Assembly: GCA_965234405.1 (NCBI GenBank)
Contig: OZ248346.1
Source: Planktophila turicensis
GTDB taxonomy: Bacteria > Actinomycetota > Actinomycetes > Nanopelagicales > Nanopelagicaceae
Reading direction: 5' to 3' (one strand)
Length of the DNA stretch: 64,000 bases
Shown: piece by piece, positions 43,855 through 53,094 of the stretch
Layout of the letters: every line of letters starts with the position of its first letter
Position numbering within the stretch: position 1 is the stretch's first letter
Notes under the pieces: model-generated
Told to the model about the DNA's origin: nothing
What the model saw: the letters and a program-made list of their open reading frames with translations, nothing else
Database searches by the model: none
Made by a program: the position numbers and the translations under genes

Positions 43855-44606
43855 GAGGTAATCGCTTCCTTATTCGCCTTCACACCATGAACTCTAACTG
43901 CCCAGATACCTTTGCCTACAAGCGATTGAGTGACCTGCACTGTCGCATCTTCACGATCATCAGGCGTATCGCCACCAAGGAAACGTTTCCGTGAATGCCC
44001 AATAAGAACCGGGTAGCCAAGTGCGATGAATTCGTCGATACGGTTAAGGATCTCCCAGTTATGTTCCGCATCTTTTGCAAAGCCAATGCCCGGGTCGAGA
44101 ATGATGTTCTCTCGCTTAATGCCAGCAGCTAGCGCCTTATCTAATTGAATTGAAATCTCTTCAATCACTTCGGCTACAACATCTGAATAAATCGCCTTTG
44201 AATTCATATCTTTAGAGTGTCCACGCCAATGCATAAGCGTGTATTTGCAGCCTAATTGGGCGACTGTTGAAAACATCTCTGGGTCGGCAGCTCCTCCGCT
44301 GACATCATTAACAATCGTTGCGCCTGCTTCCACACCTAACTTGGCAGTTGATGCACGCATGGTGTCGATACTGATGACCACGCTCTCTTTGGCAAGTTCT
44401 CGAATAACAGGAATCACTCGCTCTTGTTCTTCTTCAGCAGAAACGCGATCCGCACCGGGGCGCGTTGATTCGCCCCCGATATCGATGATGTCGACGCCAT
44501 CTTCAATCATCTCGCGGCCATGCGTGATTGCTAGATCTGTATCAAAATGAAGACCACCGTCGGCAAATGAATCCGGTGTGACGTTAAGAATTCCCATCAC
44601 CAACAT
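43851..44606 (-). CDS. folP: Dihydropteroate synthase
   Basis: FolP joins p-aminobenzoate and hydroxymethyl-dihydropterin pyrophosphate and is the target of sulfonamides. The 251-residue TIM barrel begins MLVMGILNVTPDSFADGG. It has IDIGGESTRPGADRVS near residue 40, NDVSGG and LIGHSRKRFLGG. It starts 6 bp after the folE stop. It starts nearer to the first motif than many homologues, but no upstream start was preferred. Confidence 0.95.
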   Translation of the reverse strand: MLVMGILNVTPDSFADGGLHFDTDLAITHGREMIEDGVDIIDIGGESTRPGADRVSAEEEQERVIPVIRELAKESVVISIDTMRASTAKLGVEAGATIVNDVSGGAADPEMFSTVAQLGCKYTLMHWRGHSKDMNSKAIYSDVVAEVIEEISIQLDKALAAGIKRENIILDPGIGFAKDAEHNWEILNRIDEFIALGYPVLIGHSRKRFLGGDTPDDREDATVQVTQSLVGKGIWAVRVHGVKANKEAITS

Positions 44607-44612
44607 GTGCGG

Positions 44613-45224
44613 TTATCGATTCGTAATAAGGCTAATTGCTTCTGCGCGAGTTGTTGCATCGCGAAGAACGCCGCGTACCGCAGAAGTTGTAGTTCGGGCC
44701 TGAGACTTTCGAACTCCACGCATCGACATACATAAATGTTCGCAGTCGATGATGACAATGACGCCCATTGGCTTCAAAATTTCAACGAGAGCATCTGCAA
44801 TCTGCGTTGTAAGTCGCTCTTGTACTTGTGGGCGACGAGCAAAGAGATCAACAAGACGTGCCACTTTAGAAAGCCCAGTGATTTTTCCGCTGGGGATATA
44901 TCCAACATGAGCAACGCCATGGAAAGGAGTCAGGTGATGCTCGCAATGAGAGAAGACTTCGATATCTCGAATGATGACGAGCTCTTCATGGCCGATATCA
45001 AAGGTAGTTGTGAGGACATCTTCTGGCTTCTGCCATAGCCCCTCAAAATTTTCTTTAAATGCACGAGCTACTCGAGCGGGGGTCTCTTTCAGGCCTTCGC
45101 GTTCTGGATCTTCACCGAGTGCAAGAAGAAGTTCGCGAACAGCCTTTTCGGCGCGCTCCTGATCGTATGGGTGTGATGCTCTTCCATCGCTTGGGCCCAT
45201 TGATACAGAAGAAATGTCACTCAC
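44613..45224 (-). CDS. folE: GTP cyclohydrolase I
   Basis: FolE makes dihydroneopterin triphosphate from GTP. The 203-residue protein has DIEVFSHCEHHLTPFHGVAH (zinc-binding Cys and His) near residue 105. It also has YIPSGKITGLSKVAR and the second Cys region DCEHLCMSMRGVRK. It overlaps the end of ftsH by 8 bases, which is a conserved order in actinobacteria. Confidence 0.96.
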   Translation of the reverse strand: MSDISSVSMGPSDGRASHPYDQERAEKAVRELLLALGEDPEREGLKETPARVARAFKENFEGLWQKPEDVLTTTFDIGHEELVIIRDIEVFSHCEHHLTPFHGVAHVGYIPSGKITGLSKVARLVDLFARRPQVQERLTTQIADALVEILKPMGVIVIIDCEHLCMSMRGVRKSQARTTTSAVRGVLRDATTRAEAISLITNR

Positions 45225-47307
45225 TAGGTGTGGCCTTCTTTACGCGACGATTCTTACGAGGAGCATCTTCAACAGGTGCAATTACACGTTCAGGAATATC
45301 TACTGGGGGTTGTGAAGAAGGGATTCGAGTCGCCGACCCTGTCCACGCCGGACGAGTAGGCCAAGACTTCACCTTTGCAAAGATTTCTGCGATCTCTTCC
45401 TTATTGAGAGTTTCCTTCTCAAGTAGGTGAAGAACCATCTCATCAAGAATTGTGCGATTTGCTTCAAGAATGTCGTAAGCCTCTTGATGCGCCGTTCCGA
45501 TTAAGTTGCGAATTTCAGCATCGACAACCGCTGCAACGTTTTCAGAGTAATCACGCTGATGGCCATAATCGCGACCCATAAATGGTTCTGATGCATCTGA
45601 GCCAAGTTTGATTGCACCAATTGCTTCAGTCATTCCGTATTGAGTAACCATGGCACGCGCCAGTGCTGTTGCCTTCTCAATATCGTTTGAAGCACCCGTT
45701 GATGGATCATGGAAGATAAGTTCTTCTGCAGCGCGCCCACCCAATGAATATGCCAACTGATCAAGTAGCTGATTGCGAGTAGTTGAGTACTTGTCATCAT
45801 CTGGAAGAACCATTGTGTAACCAAGTGCGCGACCACGTGGCATGATCGTGATCTTATGAACAGGGTCTGTATGTGGAAGTGCGTGCGCAACAAGTGCATG
45901 TCCTGCCTCGTGATACGCAGTAACGCGACGTTCTTCTTCAGACATCAAACGTGACTTACGTTGCGGACCAGCCATGACACGATCGATTGCTTCATCAATC
46001 TGTGAGTTGTTAATTGTCTTCTGTCCTTCACGTGCAGTCAAAAGTGCTGCTTCATTCAATACATTTGCAAGGTCGGCACCAGTAAATCCTGGTGTGCGAC
46101 GGGCATATGCAACGATTTCGACATCCTTAGAGATTGGCTTGCCCTTGGCATGGACTTTGAGAATATCCTCGCGGCCTTTGAGATCAGGACGTTCAACTGG
46201 AATCTGTCGATCAAAACGGCCTGGGCGCAAGAGCGCTGGATCAAGAACATCGGGACGGTTTGTAGCTGCGATAAGAATTACTTGGCCATTTGCTTCAAAG
46301 CCATCCATCTCGACGAGTAACTGGTTAAGGGTTTGTTCGCGTTCATCGTGACCGCCACCCATACCTGCACCGCGTTGACGACCCACTGCATCGATTTCAT
46401 CAACGAAGACAATTGCAGGTGCATTTGCCTTTGCTTGATTGAAGAGATCGCGCACGCGAGCTGCACCAACACCGACAAACATTTCGACAAAGTCAGAACC
46501 TGAAATTGAATAGAAAGGAACTTTTGCTTCACCAGCAACAGCGCGCGCAAGAAGTGTCTTACCTGTTCCTGGGGGGCCGTAGAGAAGCACTCCCTTAGGA
46601 ATCTTTGCACCTAAGAGCGCGTACTTCGCAGGGTCGGCAAGGAAATCCTTGATCTCTTCTAGTTCAGCAATTGCTTCATCAGAGCCTGCAACATCGGCAA
46701 AGGTATTTTGCGGAACATCGCTATCTTGCAACTTCGCACGTGATTTTCCGAAGGAGAAGACGCGATTGCCGCCTTGCGCCTGGCTCATCATGAGGAAGAA
46801 GAGGAATCCAATAATCAGAATTGGTCCAAATGAGAATAAGAATGTTGTGAAGAATGATTGCGTTGGAACATCAACGCTCCAGCCCTTTGCTGGTGGGTTA
46901 GCTGTTAACGCATCAACAAGAGTTGGTTCTTGGCGCGCTACATACGATGCTTCAACTTTCGTTGAACCCTTAATGGTGTTGCCATTTGAGAGCACCAAGC
47001 GAATCTTCTGAGACTTATCGACCAACACTGCAGATTCAACTTGTGAGCGAGAAATCGCATCAATTGCCTGTGAAGTTTTGATCTCTGTGTAGCGACCAGA
47101 TGCAGAAGAGATCTGGCCGAAGATTGAAACACCAAAGATTGCAACGATGATCCAGAAGAGAGGTCCGCGGAAAATCTTCTGAGAGCGAGTTAGAGGAGCC
47201 TTCTTTCCACCATCTTTAGCAGGCGAATTTTGGCCCTTCTTAGACGTTGCCTTCTTCAGCTTATCCATCGGGTTATTTGATTTCTTCTGTGGTTCGAGGG
47301 AAGTCAT
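45217..47307 (-). CDS. ftsH: ATP-dependent zinc metalloprotease FtsH
   Basis: FtsH is the membrane AAA protease that degrades misfolded membrane proteins. The 696-residue protein has a positively charged N-terminal tail and membrane helices at about residues 48-66 and 152-174. The AAA module has Walker A GPPGTGKT (244-251) and VDEIDAVGR. The zinc site is HEAGH (466-470). AAGGAT lies 4 bases before the ATG. It sits between hpt and folE as in mycobacteria. Confidence 0.97.
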   Translation of the reverse strand: MTSLEPQKKSNNPMDKLKKATSKKGQNSPAKDGGKKAPLTRSQKIFRGPLFWIIVAIFGVSIFGQISSASGRYTEIKTSQAIDAISRSQVESAVLVDKSQKIRLVLSNGNTIKGSTKVEASYVARQEPTLVDALTANPPAKGWSVDVPTQSFFTTFLFSFGPILIIGFLFFLMMSQAQGGNRVFSFGKSRAKLQDSDVPQNTFADVAGSDEAIAELEEIKDFLADPAKYALLGAKIPKGVLLYGPPGTGKTLLARAVAGEAKVPFYSISGSDFVEMFVGVGAARVRDLFNQAKANAPAIVFVDEIDAVGRQRGAGMGGGHDEREQTLNQLLVEMDGFEANGQVILIAATNRPDVLDPALLRPGRFDRQIPVERPDLKGREDILKVHAKGKPISKDVEIVAYARRTPGFTGADLANVLNEAALLTAREGQKTINNSQIDEAIDRVMAGPQRKSRLMSEEERRVTAYHEAGHALVAHALPHTDPVHKITIMPRGRALGYTMVLPDDDKYSTTRNQLLDQLAYSLGGRAAEELIFHDPSTGASNDIEKATALARAMVTQYGMTEAIGAIKLGSDASEPFMGRDYGHQRDYSENVAAVVDAEIRNLIGTAHQEAYDILEANRTILDEMVLHLLEKETLNKEEIAEIFAKVKSWPTRPAWTGSATRIPSSQPPVDIPERVIAPVEDAPRKNRRVKKATPSE

Positions 47308-47315
47308 AAATATCC

Positions 47316-47867
47316 TTATGAGTACATGTGCTTTGCAAGCACACCGATAAATGAAAGGTTGCGGTACTTCTCATCAAAATCGAGACCATAGCCAACAACG
47401 AACTCCTTAGGAATATCGAAGCCAACGTACTTCACATCTACTTCAACTTTCGCTGCCTCTGGCTTACGAAGGATTGCAAGAATTTCAACAGATGCTGCGC
47501 CGCGAGAGAAAAGATTTGATTTAAGCCATGAAAGCGTCAAACCTGTATCGACGATATCTTCGACAATTAGAACGTGGCGTCCGGTGATATCGCGGTCGAG
47601 ATCTTTAAGAATACGAACAACGCCACTTGATTTTGTTCCGGAACCATAAGAAGAGACAGCCATCCAATCCATCTCAATATGAGTCTGCATCGCACGAGTG
47701 AGGTCGGCCATCGCCATGATTGCGCCCTTGAGAACACCAACAAGAAGAACGTTCTTATCTTTGTAATCTTCATCAACGCGAGCTGCAAGTTCTGCAATCT
47801 TTGCTGCAAGTTGCTCTTCTGTTGCGATTACCTTTTCAACATCGGTTCCGACTGCTGCTAAATCCAC
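47316..47867 (-). CDS. hpt: Hypoxanthine phosphoribosyltransferase
   Basis: This enzyme salvages hypoxanthine and guanine with PRPP. The PRPP-binding loop is VLIVEDIVDTGLTL near residue 105, and VGVLKGAIMAMADL precedes it. The open frame runs to 47930. I prefer the GTG at 47867 because AGGAG lies 8 bases upstream. It also avoids overlap with tilS and gives a family-typical 183 residues. Confidence 0.92.
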   Translation of the reverse strand: MDLAAVGTDVEKVIATEEQLAAKIAELAARVDEDYKDKNVLLVGVLKGAIMAMADLTRAMQTHIEMDWMAVSSYGSGTKSSGVVRILKDLDRDITGRHVLIVEDIVDTGLTLSWLKSNLFSRGAASVEILAILRKPEAAKVEVDVKYVGFDIPKEFVVGYGLDFDEKYRNLSFIGVLAKHMYS

Positions 47868-47886
47868 GTGGTCTGCTCCTCGATAG

Positions 47887-48849
47887 TTAAGGCTGGGCTG
47901 AGAGCGAAAGTCTGCCCGAAATTCGCTCAACCTTCACACCACCGGGAAGGCTGATAGCCCCTTGACCCCTCCATGACGTGACGAGCGCCTCAACTGCGGC
48001 TAAATGATCGGCTGTAATTGAGCCTGAAGGGGCTCCGGCAGCGTAAATAGCCGCCCTCAGGATGCGTGAGCGAATTGCTCTCGCCAGGCTCGCTAAATGC
48101 TCGCAATCGAGCTGAGCCGGATCGAGCGCTGTCATCTCTTTCTGGGCAATCTCATCAAGGGCATCGGCATCATCGCGCAATAAAGATGCGCTCCTTGCAA
48201 GTGCGGCTGAAATTCCAGGACCTAACTTCTCTTCCATCACCGGAAGAACTTCGCTGCGAACTCTTACTCGAGAAAATTCTGTATTGCCGTTATGCGGATC
48301 GTTCCAGGGGTCAATCCCGATCTCTTTACATGCAGCAACAGTTTCGGCGCGAGTGATACCTAAAAGTGGACGAAGATAAATTCCATTCTTAATTGCCATT
48401 CCAGAAAGAGATCGCGTTCCAGAACCACGAGCTAATCCAAGTAAAACTGTTTCAGCTTGATCATCGCGTGTGTGACCTAAGAAGACTTGCGTTGCCTTCT
48501 CTTGCGCAGCGCACGCAGCAAGAGCTTGATAACGTGCATCACGAGCGCCAGCTTCGATGCCGGACTGAGTAGTGACCACAACTTTGCGAGTAATAACTTT
48601 CTCATAACCCATCCTCTTTAACTGAGCTTCTACCTTTTCCGCTTGAATATTTGAACCGCTTTGCAATTGGTGATCGATAGTCACACCGATTGCAGTGATT
48701 GCATTTGCTTGCGATTCTTTAAGAATTGCATATGCCAGCGCAAGTGAATCTGCGCCTCCAGAAACAGCAACAAGAACCGTGTCGCCTACTTCGAGGGATG
48801 CAAGGTAAGGCTTTACTGCGTTGCGAATAGCAACGGTTGCATCAGTCAT
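47887..48849 (-). CDS. tilS: tRNA(Ile)-lysidine synthase
   Basis: TilS modifies the CAU-anticodon tRNA-Ile so that it reads AUA codons. The 320-residue protein has the PP-loop VAVSGGADSLALAYA near residue 28, HTRDDQAETVLLGLARGSG, and a C-terminal region typical of short actinobacterial TilS. TAATCT stands 6 bases before the ATG, suggesting a leaderless transcript that starts at the end of the nlpC gene. It is followed by hpt after 19 bp. Confidence 0.94.
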   Translation of the reverse strand: MTDATVAIRNAVKPYLASLEVGDTVLVAVSGGADSLALAYAILKESQANAITAIGVTIDHQLQSGSNIQAEKVEAQLKRMGYEKVITRKVVVTTQSGIEAGARDARYQALAACAAQEKATQVFLGHTRDDQAETVLLGLARGSGTRSLSGMAIKNGIYLRPLLGITRAETVAACKEIGIDPWNDPHNGNTEFSRVRVRSEVLPVMEEKLGPGISAALARSASLLRDDADALDEIAQKEMTALDPAQLDCEHLASLARAIRSRILRAAIYAAGAPSGSITADHLAAVEALVTSWRGQGAISLPGGVKVERISGRLSLSAQP

Positions 48850-48855
48850 GAGTGA

Positions 48856-48861
48856 AGATTA
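48856..48861 (-). promoter_or_regulatory. Leaderless -10 of tilS, overlapping the nlpC stop
   Basis: On the minus strand TAATCT (48861-48856) is followed by 6 bases and the tilS ATG. Its first three bases are the TAA stop codon of the upstream NlpC/P60 gene. The sequence therefore serves as both a termination codon and a promoter element. Confidence 0.6.
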
Positions 48862-50061
48862 GACCCGACCACCGAAAGGCATAAGCCCCTTAACGCTATA
48901 GATATTGGAGTAGAGCAAGCCCTTACCCTTTGAATTCGCCTCCCACATCATTCCTTCGCCTGCATAAATAGTGATGTGGTGAATGGTTGAGATAGTTCCC
49001 TTATATGAATAGAAGAGAAGATCGCCCGGCTGAAGTTGAGTGAGTGGTACATGCTTTGTATAACCTGAATACAGAGCAGAGTTGAGGCGATCCCAGTTTG
49101 GCCAGCCTAGACCTGCTGATTTATATGCCGCATAGACAAGACCAGAACAGTCGAATGAGTTTGGTCCTTGGGTTCCCCAGATATATGGCTTGCGTGCAAG
49201 AACCTGCTTCTTCGCAAATGCAACCGCCGCTAATCGTTGAGCCTCAGTTGTACGAATTGTAGAACGTCCCTTAAAGCCACGATCTGGCCAAACTTTCGCC
49301 TGATTAATTGTTGTCGTTGCAGTTGTTGCTTGGCTCTCTTCCAAGAGCGCCAACTGACGCTGTTGCTCAAGGGTGATTCGAACGTTTCGCGCACTCGCTA
49401 ATTCGCGAATCAACTTATCTTGAACTGCTCGAAGTTTATTAACTTCCTTCTGCTGAAGGGCTTGTGCAGCATCGGCAATCTTCTTCGTTGCTTCTACCTT
49501 TGCAGTAGCAACTACTTGAATTGCTCGCGCTTCATCTGCTTTCTTCTTTGCAGCCTTTGCAATAATTTCTGCAGCTTTGTAACGCTCGAGCGCCGTCGTA
49601 TTGCGGGCACCGAGAGTGTTAAGAGTCGAGAGTTGATCAACAAGATCTTGCGGACCATTAGCGCTCAACAAAGGTTGGATATCGCTCATGCTTCCACCAA
49701 GAATGTAGGCATCTGCTGCCAACTTTCCGATAACTCGGTGAGCTTCAGCTACTGCCTCGGCAGTTTCGGCTGCGTACTTGGCTGCTGCCACAGCTTGGGC
49801 AGTTGCGATATCTAACTCTTTCTTCGCTTTGAGATAGATAGCGCGAGCTGTATTTGCACGAGCAGTTAATTGTTTAAGAGTGAGATTGGCAGCCGCTAAT
49901 TTCTTCGCTGCCGCATCTGCAGCTTTTTTCTTCGCAGCTTCCGCTTGCTTCGCTGCCTCGATTTCAGCAAGAGTTGGCTTAGGTTTTGCGATTGCAGGGG
50001 TGGATGCAAGAGTCAAGCTTGCAATGATTGCAAGGCAAATAAAGCTCTTTCTCCGACGCAT
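48859..50061 (-). CDS. Secreted NlpC/P60 peptidoglycan endopeptidase
   Basis: This exported cell-wall hydrolase of the RipA type cleaves stem peptides. The 400-residue protein has a signal peptide (1-25) and an Ala/Lys-rich coiled coil over about residues 30-245 that probably autoinhibits or recruits partners. The C-terminal NlpC/P60 domain (about 285-400) has catalytic Cys305 in SFDCSGLVYAAYK and His361/362 in IHHITIYAG. TATTCT lies 6 bases before the ATG, so the gene is probably leaderless. It heads the run into tilS. Confidence 0.93.
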   Translation of the reverse strand: MRRRKSFICLAIIASLTLASTPAIAKPKPTLAEIEAAKQAEAAKKKAADAAAKKLAAANLTLKQLTARANTARAIYLKAKKELDIATAQAVAAAKYAAETAEAVAEAHRVIGKLAADAYILGGSMSDIQPLLSANGPQDLVDQLSTLNTLGARNTTALERYKAAEIIAKAAKKKADEARAIQVVATAKVEATKKIADAAQALQQKEVNKLRAVQDKLIRELASARNVRITLEQQRQLALLEESQATTATTTINQAKVWPDRGFKGRSTIRTTEAQRLAAVAFAKKQVLARKPYIWGTQGPNSFDCSGLVYAAYKSAGLGWPNWDRLNSALYSGYTKHVPLTQLQPGDLLFYSYKGTISTIHHITIYAGEGMMWEANSKGKGLLYSNIYSVKGLMPFGGRV

Positions 50062-50067
50062 TGTTGA

Positions 50068-50073
50068 AGAATA
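50068..50073 (-). promoter_or_regulatory. Leaderless -10 of the NlpC/P60 gene
   Basis: TATTCT on the minus strand (50073-50068) is followed by 6 bases and the ATG at 50061. No Shine-Dalgarno sequence is present. Confidence 0.6.
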
Positions 50074-50115
50074 ATTGAGCCCCCACTCTTATCGCGGGGT
50101 ATCAGGTGAGTGTCG

Positions 50116-50907
50116 CTAGTTAGCCACATCTCTCCGTGAAAAGAGCACGGTCGCAACAAGTGCTCCGACCAATACATAGGAAGTTCCCAGAGTTAACGCA
50201 TGCGAATATGAAATATCTGCGCTACCGCCTTGAGCAATCAAGGTGAGCTGGTTGCCCGGCATCCATTCTAGGAATACAGGCTTCACGGCGCCTAAGAGAT
50301 TTTCAATGATCAGAATCCATAGGACTCCGATTGAGATTGCAGAGATTGGTGAGCGAAGGAGAAGGCCAAGGACCATTCCTACGATTCCGAAGTAGACGAC
50401 AGAGATTGTTACGTTTACTAAGGTCTTTCCAATTTCTGTATATCCATCGGATGTAAACCAAAGATCAGTGGAAACCTTGGCGCGATCAGATAAGAAGTAA
50501 GAGATTCCAATACTTACTGCTGCTGAAATAAGAATCATAATGAGGGCAAATATCTTCATGGCAATGAGCTTGCCGATGAGAATTCGAATACGGCCAGGTT
50601 GGCGAACCAAGATATTTCGCAATGTGCCGTATGTGTACTCCTGCGCAGTCTGTGCCGCAAAGACGCAGAGTGCAATGACTCCGAGTAGCCCACCTACTGA
50701 TGCAAATCCATAAACAGATCCGCCCGCAAGTTCAAGTACTTCACGGCCGATTTGTCGTCCGCGGTCTCCATTTCCTTGTTCGGAATCAATCATCAAATAA
50801 AGGAAGGTAGATGTGAGCCCTGTGAAGAAGAGAGCTGCACCGATAGTGCCAAGGAAAAGAGTTGGGCGGCGCAATTTTCGCCATTCTGCGCGAACAATGC
50901 GAATCAT
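50116..50907 (-). CDS. ABC transporter permease (ABC-2 type)
   Basis: This 263-residue membrane protein has six hydrophobic segments, at about residues 18-38, 65-88, 110-135, 160-180, 185-205 and 238-257. It contains the motif AQEYTYGTLRNILVRQPGR, which is typical of ABC-2 permeases in which an N-terminal cytoplasmic stretch is followed by TM1 and a large loop. It overlaps its ATPase gene by 4 bases. The substrate cannot be read from sequence; drug, bacteriocin or lipid export are usual for this type. Confidence 0.87.
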   Translation of the reverse strand: MIRIVRAEWRKLRRPTLFLGTIGAALFFTGLTSTFLYLMIDSEQGNGDRGRQIGREVLELAGGSVYGFASVGGLLGVIALCVFAAQTAQEYTYGTLRNILVRQPGRIRILIGKLIAMKIFALIMILISAAVSIGISYFLSDRAKVSTDLWFTSDGYTEIGKTLVNVTISVVYFGIVGMVLGLLLRSPISAISIGVLWILIIENLLGAVKPVFLEWMPGNQLTLIAQGGSADISYSHALTLGTSYVLVGALVATVLFSRRDVAN

Positions 50908-51812
50908 TTCTTTTCTCCTGTCATCTCAAAGAATGTCTCTTCGAGGTTTGGCATCTGAGGTGAGAGCTGGGTAATCAAAATTCCTGCATCAAAAGCTTTG
51001 CGATTGAGCGTTCCTGCCCAATCTGCCGGCCCTTCAATGTGCGCAACCTCAGAACGGATTGTTGCTTTATGGCCATCAGCTTCAGCAATTGCAACAATCT
51101 TTTGCAGATCGCTCTGCGAATCTGTCTTGACCAAGATAAATGGCTGTTGCATGAGGAAGAGATCTTGAATTGGCCCTGCAAAAACAACTTCACCTTTTCG
51201 CAGCATGACGATGTATTCGCTAATGATTTCAAGCTCAGAGAGCAAGTGCGAAGATACGAAAACTGTTGTGCCCTGGCTAGCTAATTTCTTGAGAAGATCG
51301 CGAACCTCTTGGATACCTTCAGGATCAAGTCCATTTGTTGGTTCGTCGAGAACGAGAACTTTTGGTTCAGGAAGAAGAGCGGCGGCGATTCCTAGGCGCT
51401 GTTTCATTCCGAGTGAATAAGTCTTGTACTTGGAATTTCCGCGACCTTCAAGACCAACGGTCTTAATCAATTCAGCAACGCGTTCGATGGGATAGCCACC
51501 AAGAGTTGCCAGTACCTTGAGGTTTTCTTCTCCAGTAAGTGCTGGATAAAAAGCGGGACCTTCGATCATCGCTCCGACGCGTGAAAGATATTTTTCAGGG
51601 TGAGTGATTGATTCGCCAAGTACTTCAGCCGTTCCGCCGGTTGGCGTAATCAGCCCAAGAAGCATGCGAATAGTTGTTGTCTTACCGGCACCGTTAGGGC
51701 CGACAAATCCGCAGATTGTTCCGAGTGGTACTTCGAAGTTTGCGTGAGATACGGCAAATCCTGAGTCGTATTTCTTGCTCAGATCCTTTACGGATATTGC
51801 TAATGAGGTCAT
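50904..51812 (-). CDS. ABC transporter ATP-binding protein
   Basis: This is the 302-residue ATPase of the ABC-2 exporter encoded with the downstream permease. Walker A is GPNGAGKTTTIRMLL near residue 40. The ABC signature is YSLGMKQRLGIAAAL and Walker B is KVLVLDEPTNGLDPEG. A C-terminal extension of about 80 residues is typical of the DrrA/CcmA-like group. TATATT on the minus strand stands 6 bases before the ATG, so the operon is probably leaderless. Confidence 0.92.
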   Translation of the reverse strand: MTSLAISVKDLSKKYDSGFAVSHANFEVPLGTICGFVGPNGAGKTTTIRMLLGLITPTGGTAEVLGESITHPEKYLSRVGAMIEGPAFYPALTGEENLKVLATLGGYPIERVAELIKTVGLEGRGNSKYKTYSLGMKQRLGIAAALLPEPKVLVLDEPTNGLDPEGIQEVRDLLKKLASQGTTVFVSSHLLSELEIISEYIVMLRKGEVVFAGPIQDLFLMQQPFILVKTDSQSDLQKIVAIAEADGHKATIRSEVAHIEGPADWAGTLNRKAFDAGILITQLSPQMPNLEETFFEMTGEKK

Positions 51813-51818
51813 GCGGGC

Positions 51819-51864
51819 AATATAGCGGGCAAAACTTAAGGCTTTCTGAATATGGACTTAGGAT
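51819..51864. promoter_or_regulatory. Divergent leaderless promoters (ABC exporter / metZ)
   Basis: On the minus strand TATATT (51824-51819) is followed by 6 bases and the ABC ATPase ATG. On the plus strand TAGGAT (51859-51864) is followed by 6 bases and the metZ ATG at 51871. The 58-bp gap has no room for a SAM-type riboswitch upstream of metZ. Confidence 0.65.
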
Positions 51865-51870
51865 GTGCTC

Positions 51871-53094
51871 ATGAGTAAAGAGGTATGGGGCTATCACGAG
51901 CACCCAAAGCGCCGCGAACCGGATTGGGAAGTTAATTCTCAAACTGCTGCAGTTCGCGAAGGTCTTGCTCGCTCTGGTTTCGGTGAAACTTCCGAAGCGC
52001 TCTATCTCAACAGTGGTTTTACATATGCTGACTCGCAAGAAGCTCTCGATTCCTTCACCGACGAGACAGATCACTTCCTTTACAGTCGATTCCATAATCC
52101 AACAGTTGCCATGTTTGAAAAGCGACTTGCAGCCATTGAAGGCGCTGATTACTGCGTAGCCACCGCCTCAGGTATGGCAGCGATGTTTGCATCCCTAGCT
52201 TGCCTCGTTAAGGCAGGCGATCACATCGTGGCCTCTGCTTCTATGTTCAGTTCTTGCCACGTAGTCATTACAGAAATTCTGCCTAAGTGGGGCGTCACTT
52301 ATGAGCTCGTAAAGGCAAATGACAATGCAGCGTGGGAAAAAGCTCTCTCGAAGCCAACAAAGGCAGTCTTCATCGAAACTCCAAGTAACCCATTGATGGA
52401 GATTGTTGATATTCGATTTGTTTCAGATTTGGCTCATAAAGTCGGCGCAACTGTCATCGTAGATAACGTGATGGCTTCACCTGTATTGCAGAAGCCACTA
52501 GAACTCGGCGCTGATGTGGTCATGTACTCAGCAACAAAACATATTGATGGACAGGGCCGCGTATTAGCAGGAGCGCTACTTGGTTCCTTCGAATACATCC
52601 ATGAAAAACTGATTCCATTTATTCGCCACACAGGACCATCACTGAGCGCATTTAACGCATGGGTACTTGTTAAATCGTTAGAGACAATGGAACTTCGCGT
52701 TTCTCGTATGTGCGAGAACGCTCAGGCCATCGCTGAATTCTTAGAATCGCGTAAGGAAATTAAGAGCGTGCGCTACCCAGGGCTGGCATCTCACCCAGAC
52801 CGCGCAGTGATTGCTAAGCAGATGAAGGCTGGCGGAACAACGATTGGTATTGAGTTTGCCGGCTCTCAGAAGGATGCATTTAAGTTTATGGATGCTCTTC
52901 GAGTCATCGATATTTCAAATAACTTAGGCGATAGTAAGTCGTTGATTACTCACCCTGCTTCTACAACACATCGCCGACTATCTGTTGAGACTCAAGCAGA
53001 GATGGGCATTACGCCATCTGTTTTAAGGCTTTCAGTAGGGCTTGAGCATATTGATGACTTGCTCAAAGATATTACTCAAGCGCTCAATAGCTGA
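51871..53094 (+). CDS. metZ: O-succinylhomoserine sulfhydrylase
   Basis: This PLP enzyme of the Cys/Met metabolism family makes homocysteine directly from an activated homoserine and sulfide. The 407-residue protein has SRFHNPTV, TASGMAAMFASL, FIETPSNPL and the PLP lysine in YSATKHIDGQGR. It resembles MetZ more than cystathionine gamma-synthase by the GQGRVLAGALLGS region, but an acetyl-homoserine substrate cannot be ruled out. The ATG at 51871 was chosen over a TTG/ATG two codons upstream because TAGGAT lies exactly 6 bases before it. Its end overlaps ctaB by 19 bp. Confidence 0.88.
   Translation: MSKEVWGYHEHPKRREPDWEVNSQTAAVREGLARSGFGETSEALYLNSGFTYADSQEALDSFTDETDHFLYSRFHNPTVAMFEKRLAAIEGADYCVATASGMAAMFASLACLVKAGDHIVASASMFSSCHVVITEILPKWGVTYELVKANDNAAWEKALSKPTKAVFIETPSNPLMEIVDIRFVSDLAHKVGATVIVDNVMASPVLQKPLELGADVVMYSATKHIDGQGRVLAGALLGSFEYIHEKLIPFIRHTGPSLSAFNAWVLVKSLETMELRVSRMCENAQAIAEFLESRKEIKSVRYPGLASHPDRAVIAKQMKAGGTTIGIEFAGSQKDAFKFMDALRVIDISNNLGDSKSLITHPASTTHRRLSVETQAEMGITPSVLRLSVGLEHIDDLLKDITQALNS

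Noticed and set aside
51813..51870. SAM riboswitch or T-box upstream of metZ
   Set aside because: The 58-bp gap is shared by two divergent leaderless promoters and is too short for such elements.
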